A stretch of 13,149 nt of DNA. Source: JACRGC01 sp035288785. Lineage in GTDB: Archaea > Micrarchaeota > Micrarchaeia > Norongarragalinales > SBBD01. Position 1 is the stretch's first letter. Every line of letters begins with the position of its first letter. Position numbers and translations under genes: made by a program. Under the pieces are notes generated by a model. That model was not told the origin of the DNA, did not search any database, and saw only the letters and a list, made by a program, of their open reading frames with translations. Below are positions 11,548 through 13,149 of the stretch, piece by piece. The DNA lies in contig DATDZF010000061.1 in the NCBI GenBank assembly GCA_035288785.1, positions 1 through 13,149 on the forward strand, written 5' to 3'.

Positions 11548-13149
11548 TCAAGCCTGCCTATTGCACCCGCGCGGCAACCACTGTTGGGTTTTCTTGTCGT
11601 AATAACACCGTGGGCGAGAAGGTTGACTTATATTGGGAATATAGTATATGTCGTTGCCAGAATTCCTGCTATCCTCCCAAACGATTACCTCCCCGTAAAT
11701 TGCCGGGTGATCCTGGCTGGAGGAATTTCCTGTGACGGGGATTTCCTGCATGGTTGCAACATCCATGGAGTAGATATCCGCATTGCCGTTCCGGTAATCC
11801 TCCCAGACCACACGGTTGCCGTAAATTTCGGGATCATATGATTCGCTTGAGGTGAGGCGGCTTTCCGTTCCGGTTGCCAAATCATACATGTAAATCCTGC
11901 CGAAATTGGCATTGTCCCTGAAATCCTCCCAGACAAGCCTTGTTCCGTAGATATCTACATTCATCGGGTACTCTGAAGCCTGCGTTATGCGGGTTTCAGT
12001 GCCCGAGGTAATATCGTAGATATAGATATCCCAGTTCCCCTCCCTTTCATCGGTATAGGCGATCTTGTCCCCGTAAATGGATGCGCCCCATTGGGATTTT
12101 GGATCCGTGGTCAGCTGTGTTTCCGTACCGGTTAGGATGTCATACATGTAAAGGTCATAATTAGTTATGCCGTTGCGGTTGTCTTCCCATACTATGCGAT
12201 TGCCATAAATTGCAGGGCTGTATTGCGAAGAGGGGTTATTAGTGATGCGTGTTTCAAGGCCAGTGGAGAGGTCATACATATAAATTTCGTAGTTGCCGTT
12301 CCTATTGTCCTCATACACAATCCTATTACCGTAGATGTCGGGATTGGCCTGCTTGGATGACAGGTTCGTTATTTGCAATTGCACTCCCGTTGCAATATCA
12401 TACGCGTAAATGTCATAGCCATTCCGGTTGTCCTCCCAAACCATTTTGGAGCCGGATACGGACGGATTTTGTTGCGCAGCGGTGTGGGTCGTTACGCGCG
12501 TGACTGCGCCCGAGATTACCTTCATTTTCGCCTCGCTCGACTTTCCGTTCGAAGGATCGGTCACACCCACTTTTACCTCGTGGACATAGGGATATTGCGC
12601 AAAGGTTGCGGAGTAATCCGGCCCCGATGCAGCCTGCAGGGCATTGTCCTTGTACCACGCATAAGTGCAGCCAGGGCAGGACCCCTGTGACTGGCCAAGG
12701 GCCGTTGCAACAGCGCCGAAATAGCCAATCACCCCGCCTGTTGCTTCGAGTACGTTCTGCTCCTTCGAGGGCGGAGATGCGAGCCCAGAAAGCAGGCCTA
12801 TGTTGGGCGCGTTGCGGACAGTTATAATTACCATGTCGTTGCCTTGCTGGCCATCTGCATCAGTCACCGTCAGTTTAAGGATGAGCTTGCCATCAGGAAG
12901 CAGGCGAGTATCGTAGTCATTGAGGACTATTCCATCGCCGGGAATGGAATTTGAGGAGCTCAAAAATGCCCAGCTCCCGGTCGGATACTGGGACGATTGC
13001 ATGTACTCCAACACGTAATTTGCGAAATCCTGGCCAGTAATGCTCGACTGCACATCCATGGGTCCAGAAACATAACCATCGGCGTTGACAGGTACATCCA
13101 TCAATTCGACCATGGCAGAAATGTCCTTGTGAAACGACTCGAGCGCATC
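11548..13149 (-). CDS. Surface protein with Ig/PKD-like domains and seven-bladed TolB-like propeller, 5'-truncated
   Basis: The frame is open to the right window edge, so the true start lies outside. An ATG at 13113 is only an internal candidate and is used here for numbering. Residues about 11-100 are an extracellular Ig-like module (GYVSGPMDVQ, WAFLSSSNSI, LLPDGKLILKLTVTDADGQ). Residues 120-201 form a PKD-like module with two cysteines (SCPGCTYAWYKDN, EVKVGVTDPSNGKSS). Residues 205-493 hold seven repeats of about 40-45 residues with the pattern P-x-I-YG-NR-I-VWED-NRNG-x-DIY-x-YD-x-x-TG-x-E-x-x-IT, which fits a seven-bladed beta-propeller. The tail has two Cys and ends RGCNRQA. No C-terminal anchor is visible. 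Binding to a surface polymer or protein is plausible but not shown; no enzyme motif is seen. Confidence 0.88.
   Translation of the reverse strand, partial: DALESFHKDISAMVELMDVPVNADGYVSGPMDVQSSITGQDFANYVLEYMQSSQYPTGSWAFLSSSNSIPGDGIVLNDYDTRLLPDGKLILKLTVTDADGQQGNDMVIITVRNAPNIGLLSGLASPPSKEQNVLEATGGVIGYFGAVATALGQSQGSCPGCTYAWYKDNALQAASGPDYSATFAQYPYVHEVKVGVTDPSNGKSSEAKMKVISGAVTRVTTHTAAQQNPSVSGSKMVWEDNRNGYDIYAYDIATGVQLQITNLSSKQANPDIYGNRIVYEDNRNGNYEIYMYDLSTGLETRITNNPSSQYSPAIYGNRIVWEDNRNGITNYDLYMYDILTGTETQLTTDPKSQWGASIYGDKIAYTDEREGNWDIYIYDITSGTETRITQASEYPMNVDIYGTRLVWEDFRDNANFGRIYMYDLATGTESRLTSSESYDPEIYGNRVVWEDYRNGNADIYSMDVATMQEIPVTGNSSSQDHPAIYGEVIVWEDSRNSGNDIYYIPNISQPSRPRCYYDKKTQQWLPRGCNRQA

Noticed and set aside
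11548..12520. Possible DNA repeat array or CRISPR in the propeller gene
   Set aside because: The periodicity of about 120-140 bp is the protein blade repeat and is degenerate at the DNA level; there are no identical repeats with unique spacers.

Overview
The window looks like a piece of an archaeal chromosome, most likely from the DPANN group. A Micrarchaeota- or Diapherotrites-like organism would fit, but the lineage cannot be fixed from this sequence alone. The archaeal assignment rests on an archaeal S10-type ribosomal protein cluster, a 41-residue RNA polymerase subunit P (Rpo12), aIF1 with its N-terminal zinc knuckle, TATA-type promoters, and a tRNA with introns outside the anticodon loop. 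Many genes are preceded by a GTGAT-type Shine-Dalgarno element.

Left region, 1-3430. A 5'-truncated RNA 2',3'-cyclic phosphodiesterase (ThpR/LigT) is followed by a secreted right-handed beta-helix protein. Next comes a tRNA-Ser(CGA) gene that appears to be interrupted twice, by about 30 nt in the D loop and about 65 nt in the T loop. Twelve bases later begins a 59-residue protein with a C-x-C motif. Three tandem, mutually similar ~100-residue membrane proteins follow. Their promoter carries a near-perfect 22-bp palindrome directly upstream of the TATA box. Downstream of them lies an A/T-rich intergenic region with spaced AGGGCTA repeats and a long imperfect hairpin.

Central region, 3434-9263. 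The order is rpoP, uL3, uL4, uL23, uL2, uS19, uL22, uS3, uL29, then after a 168-bp gap aIF1. All are on the plus strand and together supply transcription, ribosome assembly and initiation functions. The usual continuation of the archaeal cluster (RNase P subunit, uS17, uL14 and so on) is absent. Instead aIF1 is followed by a protein resembling low-molecular-weight protein tyrosine phosphatases whose catalytic loop lacks the arginine.

Right region, 9795-13149. A convergent intergenic stretch rich in GGATTA/TAATCC inverted repeats separates the plus-strand block from two minus-strand genes. The upstream one, cut by the window edge, encodes a surface protein with Ig/PKD-like domains and a seven-bladed TolB-like propeller. 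The downstream one encodes a protein with a C-terminal PEP-synthase-type phosphohistidine swivelling domain and no visible ATP-grasp domain. The gap between them is only 25 nt, so they are probably co-transcribed.

The strongest candidate for something new is the doubly interrupted tRNA-Ser. Next are the palindrome-controlled tandem membrane-protein paralogues. I did not see a defence system, CRISPR array, insertion sequence or integrated element.
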